Of a DNA stretch of 40,711 nt, positions 31,340-38,321 are shown piece after piece. The stretch covers positions 1 through 40,711 of IMG/VR virus record IMGVR_UViG_3300015263_001344; one strand, written 5' to 3'. Positions within the stretch are counted from its first letter, which is position 1. Every line of letters begins with the position of its first letter. Origin of the DNA: a virus. The translations under genes and the position numbers were made by a program. The notes below the pieces were generated by a model, which was not told where the DNA came from, searched no databases, and saw only the letters and a program-made list of their open reading frames with translations.

Positions 31340-32011
31340 ATGAAATTTTGTCCTCATTGTGGAGGAGACCTCACATCATACATGGCAGCCGAGCAAGGCA
31401 ACTCGGCTGTCCTGAGGCCCCCAAACCGTGAGAAGTACGACCAGGACAAGACCTGGCGTCAGCTCATCATGGATGCCGAGGCCCTCAAGGGGTCACCCCC
31501 CACCCCCATGGAGCTCGTCGGCAAAGCGGTCGACAGGGTTCGAGGGGCATTTTCGGGCACGAAGGAGGGTGACTCCGTTGGCACGATTGTTCATATCGCG
31601 ACAGATCGCAATATCCAGCCCCAGGGCGGAGTCCTGCATCGAGCGACCCTCCTGGAGGGGAGAGTGCAAGACGACATCAGCAAGATGGAGCGGATGGGCT
31701 ATGCCGTTCAGGACGGGAAGGTGGTGGTCGTCAACGATATCCCGGTTGGACGCGGTTACGTCGCAATCAATTACTGGGGAGGGGAAAAGCAGTATCGCCG
31801 CTGGCACATGTCGAAACCGGTCACCATAAACCCATCGAGGAACGGCAACCCCTTCTTCATGGACGAGAACATGATCGCATTCGGAGTATCGTGGAAAGAC
31901 CCAAGCAAGATGGAGGAGGCGCTTCTCGAGCTCTGCGAGATCCTGGCCGAGGGCGTTCATAAAGAGCGGACCATCGGCATACCGCTAGCCATGGAGCTTG
32001 TCTGGCAATAG
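31340..32011 (+). CDS. zinc-ribbon protein of unknown function
   Basis: A 223-residue protein starting MKFCPHCGGDL with one CxxC pair; no second pair is obvious, so metal binding is uncertain. The body is mixed alpha/beta with IVHIATDRNIQPQGGVLHRA, VVVVNDIPVGRGYVAINYW and a C-terminal helix (MEEALLELCEILAEGV). AAAGGAGA lies seven bases before the ATG. It opens a three-gene + strand island between the two - strand operons. No family recognised. Confidence 0.6.
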   Translation: MKFCPHCGGDLTSYMAAEQGNSAVLRPPNREKYDQDKTWRQLIMDAEALKGSPPTPMELVGKAVDRVRGAFSGTKEGDSVGTIVHIATDRNIQPQGGVLHRATLLEGRVQDDISKMERMGYAVQDGKVVVVNDIPVGRGYVAINYWGGEKQYRRWHMSKPVTINPSRNGNPFFMDENMIAFGVSWKDPSKMEEALLELCEILAEGVHKERTIGIPLAMELVWQ

Positions 32012-32020
32012 TCGGTTCCT

Positions 32021-32053
32021 GGCATAAGAAGGATGAAAGGAGAACTTCTTATG
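32021..32053 (+). promoter_or_regulatory. GGCATAAG element and 9-bp inverted repeat over a start codon
   Basis: CATAAGAAG (32023-32031) and CTTCTTATG (32045-32053) pair perfectly; the Shine-Dalgarno AAAGGAGA (32036-32043) is in the loop and the ATG (32051) is the end of the 3' arm. Same design as at 5326-5353. Confidence 0.55.
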
Positions 32054-32500
32054 TCCATAGGAACAATGAGAGAGCAATTCGCTGAAGCGTTTGACCGCCT
32101 AATGCATTGCCGGATCGTTCTCGAGAACCTCAAGAAAACAGCCGAAGATTGCCTGGAGCCAGCTCAGCCAATTCTCAAGCTCATCCATCTTGGTCGCCTG
32201 AAGGCTGACGGAGAGACCATGCGAGACATCGAAATCGGTGTGAAGCGGGTTGAATCCGACAAGCGGAATGCAATCAAGTGCATGGATGATGCCGAGAAGA
32301 AAGCTGATTCCTGCTCCAGCATCATCAGCCGGCTTGAGCTCTACTCGAGAACGCCAACCAGCAATGAAGAAATACGAAGGTGGGAGGACAAGTTTCAGGA
32401 AGAACTCTGGTTTCTGAATGCCTCGATAGAGGAAGTTCAAGCGCTACGTGCGCAAATCGAAGGGAGTGCAGCTTCCCTAGACAAATCGCTGCCCCTGTGA
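32051..32500 (+). CDS. helical hypothetical protein (149 aa)
   Basis: An almost fully helical protein, charged, with long amphipathic segments (FAEAFDRLMHCRIVLENLKK, DIEIGVKRVESDKRNAIKCM) and a C-terminal helix; coiled coil likely. Start 32051 is used because AAAGGAGA is seven bases upstream; a GTG/ATG-type extension to 32033 would begin inside the ribosome site. It is followed directly by a strong terminator. Function unknown. Confidence 0.6.
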   Translation: MSIGTMREQFAEAFDRLMHCRIVLENLKKTAEDCLEPAQPILKLIHLGRLKADGETMRDIEIGVKRVESDKRNAIKCMDDAEKKADSCSSIISRLELYSRTPTSNEEIRRWEDKFQEELWFLNASIEEVQALRAQIEGSAASLDKSLPL

Positions 32501-32501
32501 G

Positions 32502-32543
32502 CCACAGCGGGGGGCCTCACGGTCCCCCGTTGCGGTTTTTTTT
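32502..32543 (+). terminator. Rho-independent terminator
   Basis: A 12-bp stem with one mismatch and one G-U (32502-32513 with 32524-32535), loop of 10, then eight T (32536-32543). The next promoter overlaps its 3' side. Confidence 0.85.
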
Positions 32544-32566
32544 AGCTATCGGGTAGACTGTGGGCA
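32530..32566 (+). promoter_or_regulatory. leaderless promoter, TTGCGG-18-TAGACT-GTGGGC-ATG
   Basis: TAGACT (32554-32559) ends six bases before the ATG at 32566; TTGCGG (32530-32535) lies 18 bp upstream. No Shine-Dalgarno. Confidence 0.6.
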
Positions 32567-33075
32567 TGGATAACGTCCTCGAGGGGTTTGCCGATGAGCT
32601 TGTAAAGCTCGCTGGGAAGCGGAGTTCGTCGGCGGGCGCGGAGGACGAAGACCTTCTCGCTCTCTACCAAAGGGTGAAGAGCAGAAGTGACAAGGGCCTA
32701 AATGATAGCACTCTGAAAAAAATCAGAGGTAAGGGACGTCAAGTCAGTCGCGATTACCTGGCGTCCACCCTGATTGGCTCTGTCGCAACCCCAGTTGCCC
32801 TCCTTGGAAGCAAGCGGATCTCGAGAGCCTTGCACAACCGAGAAGTCCTCAAGGCCATGCAGGGTGTGAAGGGGAGGCGTCGAAAAGCCCTGGCTGGATA
32901 CCTAGAGAGCGGCCCTATGCTTGGGAAGACGAAGGTTCCTGGGATGATGAAGGGCAAGAAGCCCATGATGACCCACGCCGAGCTAGCCGGTCACTCAATT
33001 CGCGGTGGAGCGATGGGTTCCATCATCCAGATGCTGCGAGACCGGTTCTCTGGCTCAGCTGGCATCGGCGAGTAG
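32566..33075 (+). CDS. tagged protein from leaderless mRNA (169 aa)
   Basis: It starts MDNVLEGFADELVKLAG, a near-perfect copy of the tag of head-operon proteins, although it lies on the opposite strand and has its own promoter. The body is basic and helical (RSDKGLNDSTLKKIRGKGRQ) with a hydrophobic patch LIGSVATPVALLG. GTG 32560 is in frame but overlaps the box. It ends exactly where the convergent small gene ends. A virion-bound protein expressed outside the main operon is the best reading. Confidence 0.6.
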   Translation: MDNVLEGFADELVKLAGKRSSSAGAEDEDLLALYQRVKSRSDKGLNDSTLKKIRGKGRQVSRDYLASTLIGSVATPVALLGSKRISRALHNREVLKAMQGVKGRRRKALAGYLESGPMLGKTKVPGMMKGKKPMMTHAELAGHSIRGGAMGSIIQMLRDRFSGSAGIGE

Positions 33076-33183
33076 CTACCACCACTGGCCTACGAATAGG
33101 CCCAGTGTGAAGAACAGCGTAGAGAACACAAGCAGCCTCCAGTTCCTGCCAAGCCTCGTCAGGCCCTCCTGGGGAGTCTTCAT
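33076..33183 (-). CDS. tiny single-pass membrane protein (35 aa)
   Basis: An ORF too short for usual cut-offs, starting in an ATGA overlap with the gene before it. The sequence has a basic N-terminus (TPQEGLTRLGRNWR) and one hydrophobic helix LLVFSTLFFTLGLFVGQWW. The end resembles the second helix of the neighbouring 66-residue protein (FALGVLMGHW). Coupling and composition support translation. Holin-system role is possible but unproven. Confidence 0.5.
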   Translation of the reverse strand: MKTPQEGLTRLGRNWRLLVFSTLFFTLGLFVGQWW

Positions 33184-33380
33184 GCCGGGCTCCAGTGCCC
33201 CATGAGTACACCCAGGGCGAAGGCTGTGACGAAGTACACCCAGCGCCTCTGGGTGAACCAGGAGCGCAACACGGACGAGTAGGTGTTGTTCGCAACCCTG
33301 TCGACGGCTAGATAGATGTCGATTGCGATCAGTATGAAGATGACGCAGAGGACGAATATCTTTGTTGCTGTCGGGCTCAT
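33180..33380 (-). CDS. small two-helix membrane protein, holin candidate
   Basis: A 66-residue protein with two hydrophobic helices, about residues 6-26 (KIFVLCVIFILIAIDIYLAV) and 47-62 (WVYFVTAFALGVLMGHW), joined by a basic loop. Size and topology fit class II holins, which let the endolysin reach the wall, but the endolysin is far away on the other strand and minor tail or superinfection membrane proteins look the same. ATGA overlap with the upstream gene. Confidence 0.55.
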   Translation of the reverse strand: MSPTATKIFVLCVIFILIAIDIYLAVDRVANNTYSSVLRSWFTQRRWVYFVTAFALGVLMGHWSPA

Positions 33381-34492
33381 TCGTCTTCACTCAGGCAGTA
33401 GAAGGCCGCGGTGACGTACGAGCCGCCAAAAGCCGTTCCGTGCTCCAGATAGATGCGGACCTCCATGCCGGCCGCGCTGGACAACGGAAGAGCTGCTGCA
33501 TAGTTCCATGGGAACACCGTGACCGGCTGGCTGGCCCCTCTCCAGTTGGATCCGATGGATGGAATCGTTGGGTAGGCTCCGTTGCTTTCGTCGATGAACT
33601 GAGGAAGTGACTTGTAGACAGTCTTCCTGATCGGGATCAGGGTCCCTGACGGGTAGGGGCCAGGTGGGTCGGCGGTGTCCAAGAGCTGTGGGGCAAACAC
33701 ATCAACATAGCCATAGGTTTCAAACATGACCGTGTCATTCAGCTCCACGTCGGCAGAGAACTGGACTTCAGCGGCGTTGATGAGCAGACGCTTCCCTGCG
33801 TCTGGCTTGAGCAAAAAAGTGCTTCCGCTTTCGTACCAGTAGCTCGCGCGAACGCTGGCGCCAGGATCGATGACTGGACTGAAGGTGATCTTTCCAGTGG
33901 CATAGTTCAGAGTGTAATCGCCCACGCCTGTATGCGGATCGTTCTCCGTCTTGGAGGTCCACCCTCCACCCTCATCGATCTCCACCAGTACACTGTGAGT
34001 GGCCTCGAAGCCCTCCTCCTCCCAAAGCTTTCCATGTCTCACATCGATGATGTTTTGATGCGGCATGTCGTAGCTGGTCCCTGCGACATCCGCTGCACAG
34101 GCCTGCTCCGTAGCCTGCACTGAGTCATGAATCCACGTTGTCGGATCATTCCAGCGGTGAGATATCTTGGTCGTGCGAGAACCCTCTGTCGGCCATGGAG
34201 AAACCTTGAGAACCTTATCGGAGGTATACCGGGGACCAAAGTTCTCGCCGAACTGTGACTGGATAACGAACGCCAGGGCATCATCTTCGTCGACCGCCAG
34301 AGCGGCGCCAGGAAAAGATGATAGCCAATCAGCGTGGTCTGCTCCCCACACAACAGCCTTCACAGGAGTCTCTGCCGTTCCCGAGTAGGCGATGATTCGA
34401 TCAGACTTGTTCCCCTGGGTGTACCAAGAAGGCCACATCGCAGAAGTGACAAGCGACTTCCATGTTGCGTATGGGATGTTCAGAACTCTCAT
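33377..34492 (-). CDS. virion structural protein, appendage-like
   Basis: A 371-residue beta-rich protein with many aromatic residues. Middle segments (TLNYATGKITFSPVIDPGAS, VRASYWYESGSTFLL) match the pattern seen in phage receptor-contact or whisker proteins. The C-terminal strand EVRIYLEHGTAFGGSYVTAA then FY resembles the end of the next protein. It begins in a TAATG overlap. Exact location in the virion is unknown. Confidence 0.5.
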   Translation of the reverse strand: MRVLNIPYATWKSLVTSAMWPSWYTQGNKSDRIIAYSGTAETPVKAVVWGADHADWLSSFPGAALAVDEDDALAFVIQSQFGENFGPRYTSDKVLKVSPWPTEGSRTTKISHRWNDPTTWIHDSVQATEQACAADVAGTSYDMPHQNIIDVRHGKLWEEEGFEATHSVLVEIDEGGGWTSKTENDPHTGVGDYTLNYATGKITFSPVIDPGASVRASYWYESGSTFLLKPDAGKRLLINAAEVQFSADVELNDTVMFETYGYVDVFAPQLLDTADPPGPYPSGTLIPIRKTVYKSLPQFIDESNGAYPTIPSIGSNWRGASQPVTVFPWNYAAALPLSSAAGMEVRIYLEHGTAFGGSYVTAAFYCLSEDE

Positions 34493-35226
34493 TATTCGAA
34501 TGTCCCGTAGAAAGTTGCCGTCAGGTAGGTGACTCCGAGGGCTCCTAGACCAAGGTTATCTCTGATGGTCACCCGAACCTCATCAGAGGTCCCACCTTTG
34601 AGCAACGTTCTTCCGCCGAACTGGAATGCTGCCGCCAAAACTTGGTTTGCAGCGTTCCTGTCAACAAAAGGAGTACCACCGATCAGTCGAAGCCATCCTT
34701 CGTTAAGAAAGATTTCCGCGAGAGTAGTCGTCGACCCATTGTTGATGGTCGCATCAAACAAGATGCCGTTGGTTAGTCCGCTGCCTTTTCCGAAAGAAGA
34801 ACCGTCGAACGATATTGTTCCGAGGACAGAAAATACGAATCTGATCTCGGAAACGAGGATGTCATTTACCGGGTCGGCAGGAAAGCTGAACACGACCGGT
34901 GTGACAGATCCGTTGACGATCATGTCGTGGGAGCCAGCCGGAGTCCCGTCGTCGGTCAAAAATTGTTGAACAATTAGATCTGGATCTGGCGTGGCCGGAA
35001 CGACAGATATGGTTGCACCAGGCTTTATGTCTGCTTCGACCTGGAGTCTCTTGTGAGTGGCGTTGACTGGGTCCTGTATGGTTGTGACCTTGACCTCGGC
35101 TCCAGTCCCAGCCTGCTGCCCGACCAGCGTAGACCTGGTCTCGAGTCGTCGTATCGAGTTGTCGAGAACGACCGCCACAGCGTTGCCGGCTGCGTCATAG
35201 AGAATGGATACGGGTGAGTCGCTCAT
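34492..35226 (-). CDS. virion structural protein with C-terminal module shared with its neighbour
   Basis: A 244-residue beta protein. The N-terminus SILYDAAGNAVAVVLDNSIR is a sequence type often found at the start of phage tail-associated proteins. A central jelly-roll-like run follows (VVFSFPADPVNDILVSEIRF). It ends EVRVTIRDNLGLG then TYLTATFYGTFE, like the 371-residue protein. It overlaps the upstream stop as ATGA. Confidence 0.5.
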   Translation of the reverse strand: MSDSPVSILYDAAGNAVAVVLDNSIRRLETRSTLVGQQAGTGAEVKVTTIQDPVNATHKRLQVEADIKPGATISVVPATPDPDLIVQQFLTDDGTPAGSHDMIVNGSVTPVVFSFPADPVNDILVSEIRFVFSVLGTISFDGSSFGKGSGLTNGILFDATINNGSTTTLAEIFLNEGWLRLIGGTPFVDRNAANQVLAAAFQFGGRTLLKGGTSDEVRVTIRDNLGLGALGVTYLTATFYGTFE

Positions 35227-35696
35227 ACGATGGTTCTTGTTCGATCAGTCTCGAATGGGCCGCTGTAGGAAATGGTATCCGTCACGGTGACTAGAACGGT
35301 TGTGCCATCGGTATCGTACATTTTCCACTGGATCGTAGTTGGAAATGCCGTCGTATAGGTGATGGTCTTCTCGACAATCTTCTGGGCTTTACCGTTGTCG
35401 GTGTACCAGATGATGGATGTTGGGAATGGGTTGGCCGTTGGGAGAACTTCCTTGTAGGCCCCGGTGGCGAACCCTTCGGCAGGTCCGTTGTCGATGAAGT
35501 GAATCAGCGACCGCACGGGGTCGTGAATCTTCTTGTGGAGTAGGGCCTCCACACCGGACGAGAATCTGTAGCGGATGCTGTCGCCGAGTCGGCGCATTGC
35601 CCCTTGGACTATGGGGTCCCCGTCGACCGTGCGGTCCTCGAGCTGGAGCTCCTCTTCGACTGCCGGTCCCGGCGTTCTGTCTGGGGTGAGTCCCAT
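35223..35696 (-). CDS. virion structural protein, leaderless
   Basis: A 157-residue protein. The N-terminal half (RRLGDSIRYRFSSGVEALLH) is helical with a conserved-looking HDPVRSLIHFIDNGPAEGF; the C-terminal half is a beta region with WYTDNGKAQKIVEKTITYT and YDTDGTTVLVTVTDTISYSG, typical of phage assembly or fibre parts. There is no ribosome site. The box TAGACT-GGGGCC-ATG directs its start, and the TAG in the box is also the stop of the upstream gene. Confidence 0.55.
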   Translation of the reverse strand: MGLTPDRTPGPAVEEELQLEDRTVDGDPIVQGAMRRLGDSIRYRFSSGVEALLHKKIHDPVRSLIHFIDNGPAEGFATGAYKEVLPTANPFPTSIIWYTDNGKAQKIVEKTITYTTAFPTTIQWKMYDTDGTTVLVTVTDTISYSGPFETDRTRTIV

Positions 35697-35708
35697 GGCC
35701 CCAGTCTA
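35694..35708 (-). promoter_or_regulatory. leaderless-type box TAGACT-GGGGCC-ATG
   Basis: TAGACT occupies 35708-35703, six bases (GGGGCC) follow and the ATG is 35696-35694. The upstream gene's stop codon is the TAG of the box. No clear -35. Confidence 0.55.
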
Positions 35709-36203
35709 ACCCTTGCCAGGGCTCGCAGAAGATCTCTTTGACTTCTTTCGCAAAGGCTTCTTGTGGCTAACCTTTGGTTTCGCAGCCTTGCTTCGCGCCT
35801 GCTCAGCAAGCCCGTCACGCTTCTTTGCGAACGCGCGATGCGCTTCCGCCTGCTTCATGAAGTCGTCGGCCATGGTCTTTGCATGGTCAGATTGCCCCTC
35901 CACCAGGAGTTGTTGTCTCTGCTGATTTTTTGCATTCCTATCGCATTCAGCAGCAAGTCTCCTGATGAGCTTCTTCATTTCTCTGAGAAGGAGCTCGGCC
36001 TTTTCACCGCGAATCTCTGTACTGGCAGAGATCTCTTCCTCGACCGTTGCCGCATGGTTGAGTATCTGATCGGTCATCAGCCTGAAGGCATCGTAAGCAC
36101 CTTTGTGCTCGATGGATTCGCGGTACTTCTTGAGGGCGATGGCCTTTTGCTTCTCCGCCTGGTCCTCAAGCACTGAAACGAGGGCTTCTGTCTTTTCGCT
36201 CAT
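35706..36203 (-). CDS. coiled-coil protein of unknown function
   Basis: A 165-residue helical protein (EKTEALVSVLEDQAEKQKAI, EKAELLLREMKKLIRRLAAE) ending in a Lys/Arg-rich tail (KPKVSHKKPLRKKSKR). The start at 36203 has CAGGAAC upstream and lies just after a terminator; a further in-frame ATG at 36242 lies inside the terminator stem region and is not preferred. Possible terminase small-subunit-like or assembly factor by composition, with no real evidence. Confidence 0.55.
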   Translation of the reverse strand: MSEKTEALVSVLEDQAEKQKAIALKKYRESIEHKGAYDAFRLMTDQILNHAATVEEEISASTEIRGEKAELLLREMKKLIRRLAAECDRNAKNQQRQQLLVEGQSDHAKTMADDFMKQAEAHRAFAKKRDGLAEQARSKAAKPKVSHKKPLRKKSKRSSASPGKG

Positions 36204-36221
36204 GTTTTTTGTTCCTGGTGT

Positions 36222-36256
36222 AAAAAAAACCGGGGACGCCACTGGACGCCCCCGGT
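36222..36256 (-). terminator. Rho-independent terminator of the appendage gene
   Basis: A 10-bp stem with one G-U (36256-36247 with 36238-36229) and 8-base loop, followed on the - strand by about seven or eight T (36229-36222). Confidence 0.85.
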
Positions 36257-36275
36257 GGTTTATAGGGACAAGCTA

Positions 36276-37895
36276 CTACGGGATCTCAAGCCAGTCCACG
36301 ATGTAGATGACGTCTCCAACCTTGATCTTCTTCTCGAACTTGAGCTGGCCGTTGGCCAGCGAAGTGCCTGGGTAGACGTCCTTGTCGTTTGCGCCAGTCG
36401 TGGAGGTGTCTTGCACCTGAATAGCGCCGTTCAGGTAGATATCAAGCTTTGTGCTGGAAAGGCCGAAGTCGTGGCCCGAAAGGTTGCCCAAATCTGTGTC
36501 GAGGTTGTTGTCGTTGGATGGGCCAGATACGTCGACGTCAGCGTTTGCATCTACCGTGCAGACGGCATACACGATCCGCCTGGTGGTTGAAGCCTTCGCC
36601 TCAATGAGCATCTGAATAAGAGACTTTTCTCCACCATAGATGGTCTCAAGGTTGCTCCACTCAAGTGTGGTCTCCGATAGCTTCAGGCCAAGAGTGGCCC
36701 AGGTGGAGCCTGTTCGGTTTCCGTCGTCGAGGTAGAGCTCGCCGGCGCCAAGCATGGTGAGGTCTGCGCCGCCACCGGAGGCTACGGTCAGCACACCGCC
36801 TGCGTCGATCTGGTTTGGTGTGACACCAACGTTAATCGTGGTCGCAATAGATCCAGTGTCAAACGATGCCCCATTGAGGAAATCGTTTACGGATGCGTTG
36901 TTATCAAAGATATCAACGTCCGCCCCGAATTCGATCTCACTGGTCCCCCCAGCACTTCCCTCGATGATGCGGAACAACGAGGCTTCAAGATTGTCGCGAA
37001 TCGTCCACTCGACACCGGCGGCTTCCAGGTCAAGGAAGGAACTTGTGAGCACATCGACAGGAGTGGTGCCCTGGTTTCCGTAGCCAGCCTGTCGCGTAAC
37101 CAGTGCAGTTCCCGGAACATCGACAATCGCACCGGTCAGGAAGTCATACTCGTTGAGGTCCTGCTGTCTGACTCGCTCCCTGGTGCAGTAGTTGATAGTC
37201 CTGTTTTCGACGTCGGCGAATGGGACTGCTTCGAGGTCATCCCCGGTTGCGTTGACGCGAACAAATGAGATCTGAACCCTGGTCGTTGTCGTATCCGTGA
37301 TGGTGGCGCCATCCGTTAGACCAGACTCTCCTTGCAGCAATCCATAGACCTTGCGGTTATCTGACAGAATGTCATCGCGCGTATTCCCATCCACGATTTG
37401 CATCAGATTGAGCGGGCTGATTGCGTTTGCCCCAGGAATTTCAGACAGGGCGTGAGTCCCGAAGGTTCCGCCATGGGCTGCGACTACAGTGCCGAGCGTG
37501 GTCACGCCTCCAACGGCTGCAGTTGTGTTGGTTGGAAGCTCGCCAGTTCCGAGGATTACAAAGTTGTTTCCTGCGCCAACAGTGACATCCACGAAGCTGC
37601 AGACGTCACGAAGGACGCGCTTCTTCTCAAGAGCATGGAGGGCCGCGTTGAGATCGTTGACGCCCCGCTGGCTACCCGTTTCGAGGGCCGATGGTGTAGC
37701 CAGATCCCCAAACCAGTTGCTTCCCCTGTTGTCCAAGAGCGTGTGGATCTGGGATCGCAGGCTGTTCAGATCGTCCAGCAGGGACACCGGGTTCGTTTCA
37801 AAATTCGCCTCAGACGGAGCAATGCTATCGTTGTAGAGGGAGACGGGAAACGTTCGTCGGATCTGTGTTTCTTGGTCGAGTAGTGAGATTGCCAT
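36276..37895 (-). CDS. large appendage-like virion protein, C-terminal module duplicated in the gene at 37950
   Basis: A 539-residue beta-rich protein. A helical N-terminus (about 36-95, SLLDDLNSLRSQIHTLLDN) is followed by repeated strands and a C-terminal module from about residue 455: RRIVYAVCTV, SGPSNDNNLDTDLG, DVYPGTSLANGQLKFEKKIK, VGDVIYIVDW. The same module ends the 123-residue protein encoded next to it. Likely a fibre or baseplate-attached protein. An extended -10 (TGATAGAAT, 37933-37925) lies upstream, and a terminator follows. Confidence 0.6.
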   Translation of the reverse strand: MAISLLDQETQIRRTFPVSLYNDSIAPSEANFETNPVSLLDDLNSLRSQIHTLLDNRGSNWFGDLATPSALETGSQRGVNDLNAALHALEKKRVLRDVCSFVDVTVGAGNNFVILGTGELPTNTTAAVGGVTTLGTVVAAHGGTFGTHALSEIPGANAISPLNLMQIVDGNTRDDILSDNRKVYGLLQGESGLTDGATITDTTTTRVQISFVRVNATGDDLEAVPFADVENRTINYCTRERVRQQDLNEYDFLTGAIVDVPGTALVTRQAGYGNQGTTPVDVLTSSFLDLEAAGVEWTIRDNLEASLFRIIEGSAGGTSEIEFGADVDIFDNNASVNDFLNGASFDTGSIATTINVGVTPNQIDAGGVLTVASGGGADLTMLGAGELYLDDGNRTGSTWATLGLKLSETTLEWSNLETIYGGEKSLIQMLIEAKASTTRRIVYAVCTVDANADVDVSGPSNDNNLDTDLGNLSGHDFGLSSTKLDIYLNGAIQVQDTSTTGANDKDVYPGTSLANGQLKFEKKIKVGDVIYIVDWLEIP

Positions 37896-37924
37896 GAGTG
37901 CCCTTGCCTATCGCGTTGCGGAAA

Positions 37925-37933
37925 ATTCTATCA
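37925..37933 (-). promoter_or_regulatory. extended -10 promoter TGATAGAAT
   Basis: TG-A-TAGAAT on the - strand, 29 bases before the ATG at 37895; no good -35 seen. Confidence 0.45.
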
Positions 37934-37949
37934 CGCAGACTTTTTCAGA

Positions 37950-38321
37950 TCATTCGTCCCAGTCGATGAGCGTAATGATGTCGCCAACCTTGAGTTTCTT
38001 GCTGAATTTCAACTGGCCATTGATGAGGCTTGTCCCCGGATAGACGTCGCCAGAGCCTGGTCCAAACACTGCGACTTGCCTGGCTCCGTTCAAGAGAATG
38101 TCGTAAGCGGTTACAAAGGATGCTCCTGCAAGACTGCCTAGGTCGGCATCCAGGTTGTTGTCCCCCGAAGGACCCGACACGTTCGTATCGGCAGGAATTT
38201 GAGACGTCACGGTTGCATAGACAATTCTACGATCCAGCGGAGACGGTCCACCACCAGGTGGTGTGCCGCCGCCGCCGGTATCGCACAGCGAGCAAGATGC
38301 TTTGCCGTTACGAAAAGCCAT
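37950..38321 (-). CDS. small virion protein consisting mostly of the shared C-terminal module
   Basis: A 123-residue protein starting MAFRNGKASCSLCDTGGGG, with a CxxC pair and a Gly/Pro linker, then the module RRIVYATVTS, SGPSGDNNLDADLG, DVYPGTSLINGQLKFSKKLK, VGDIITLIDW, closely matching the 539-residue protein. The start is set by a 1-base overlap with the previous stop (TAATG); a longer frame upstream is within that gene. Likely an appendage tip or adaptor. Confidence 0.65.
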   Translation of the reverse strand: MAFRNGKASCSLCDTGGGGTPPGGGPSPLDRRIVYATVTSQIPADTNVSGPSGDNNLDADLGSLAGASFVTAYDILLNGARQVAVFGPGSGDVYPGTSLINGQLKFSKKLKVGDIITLIDWDE

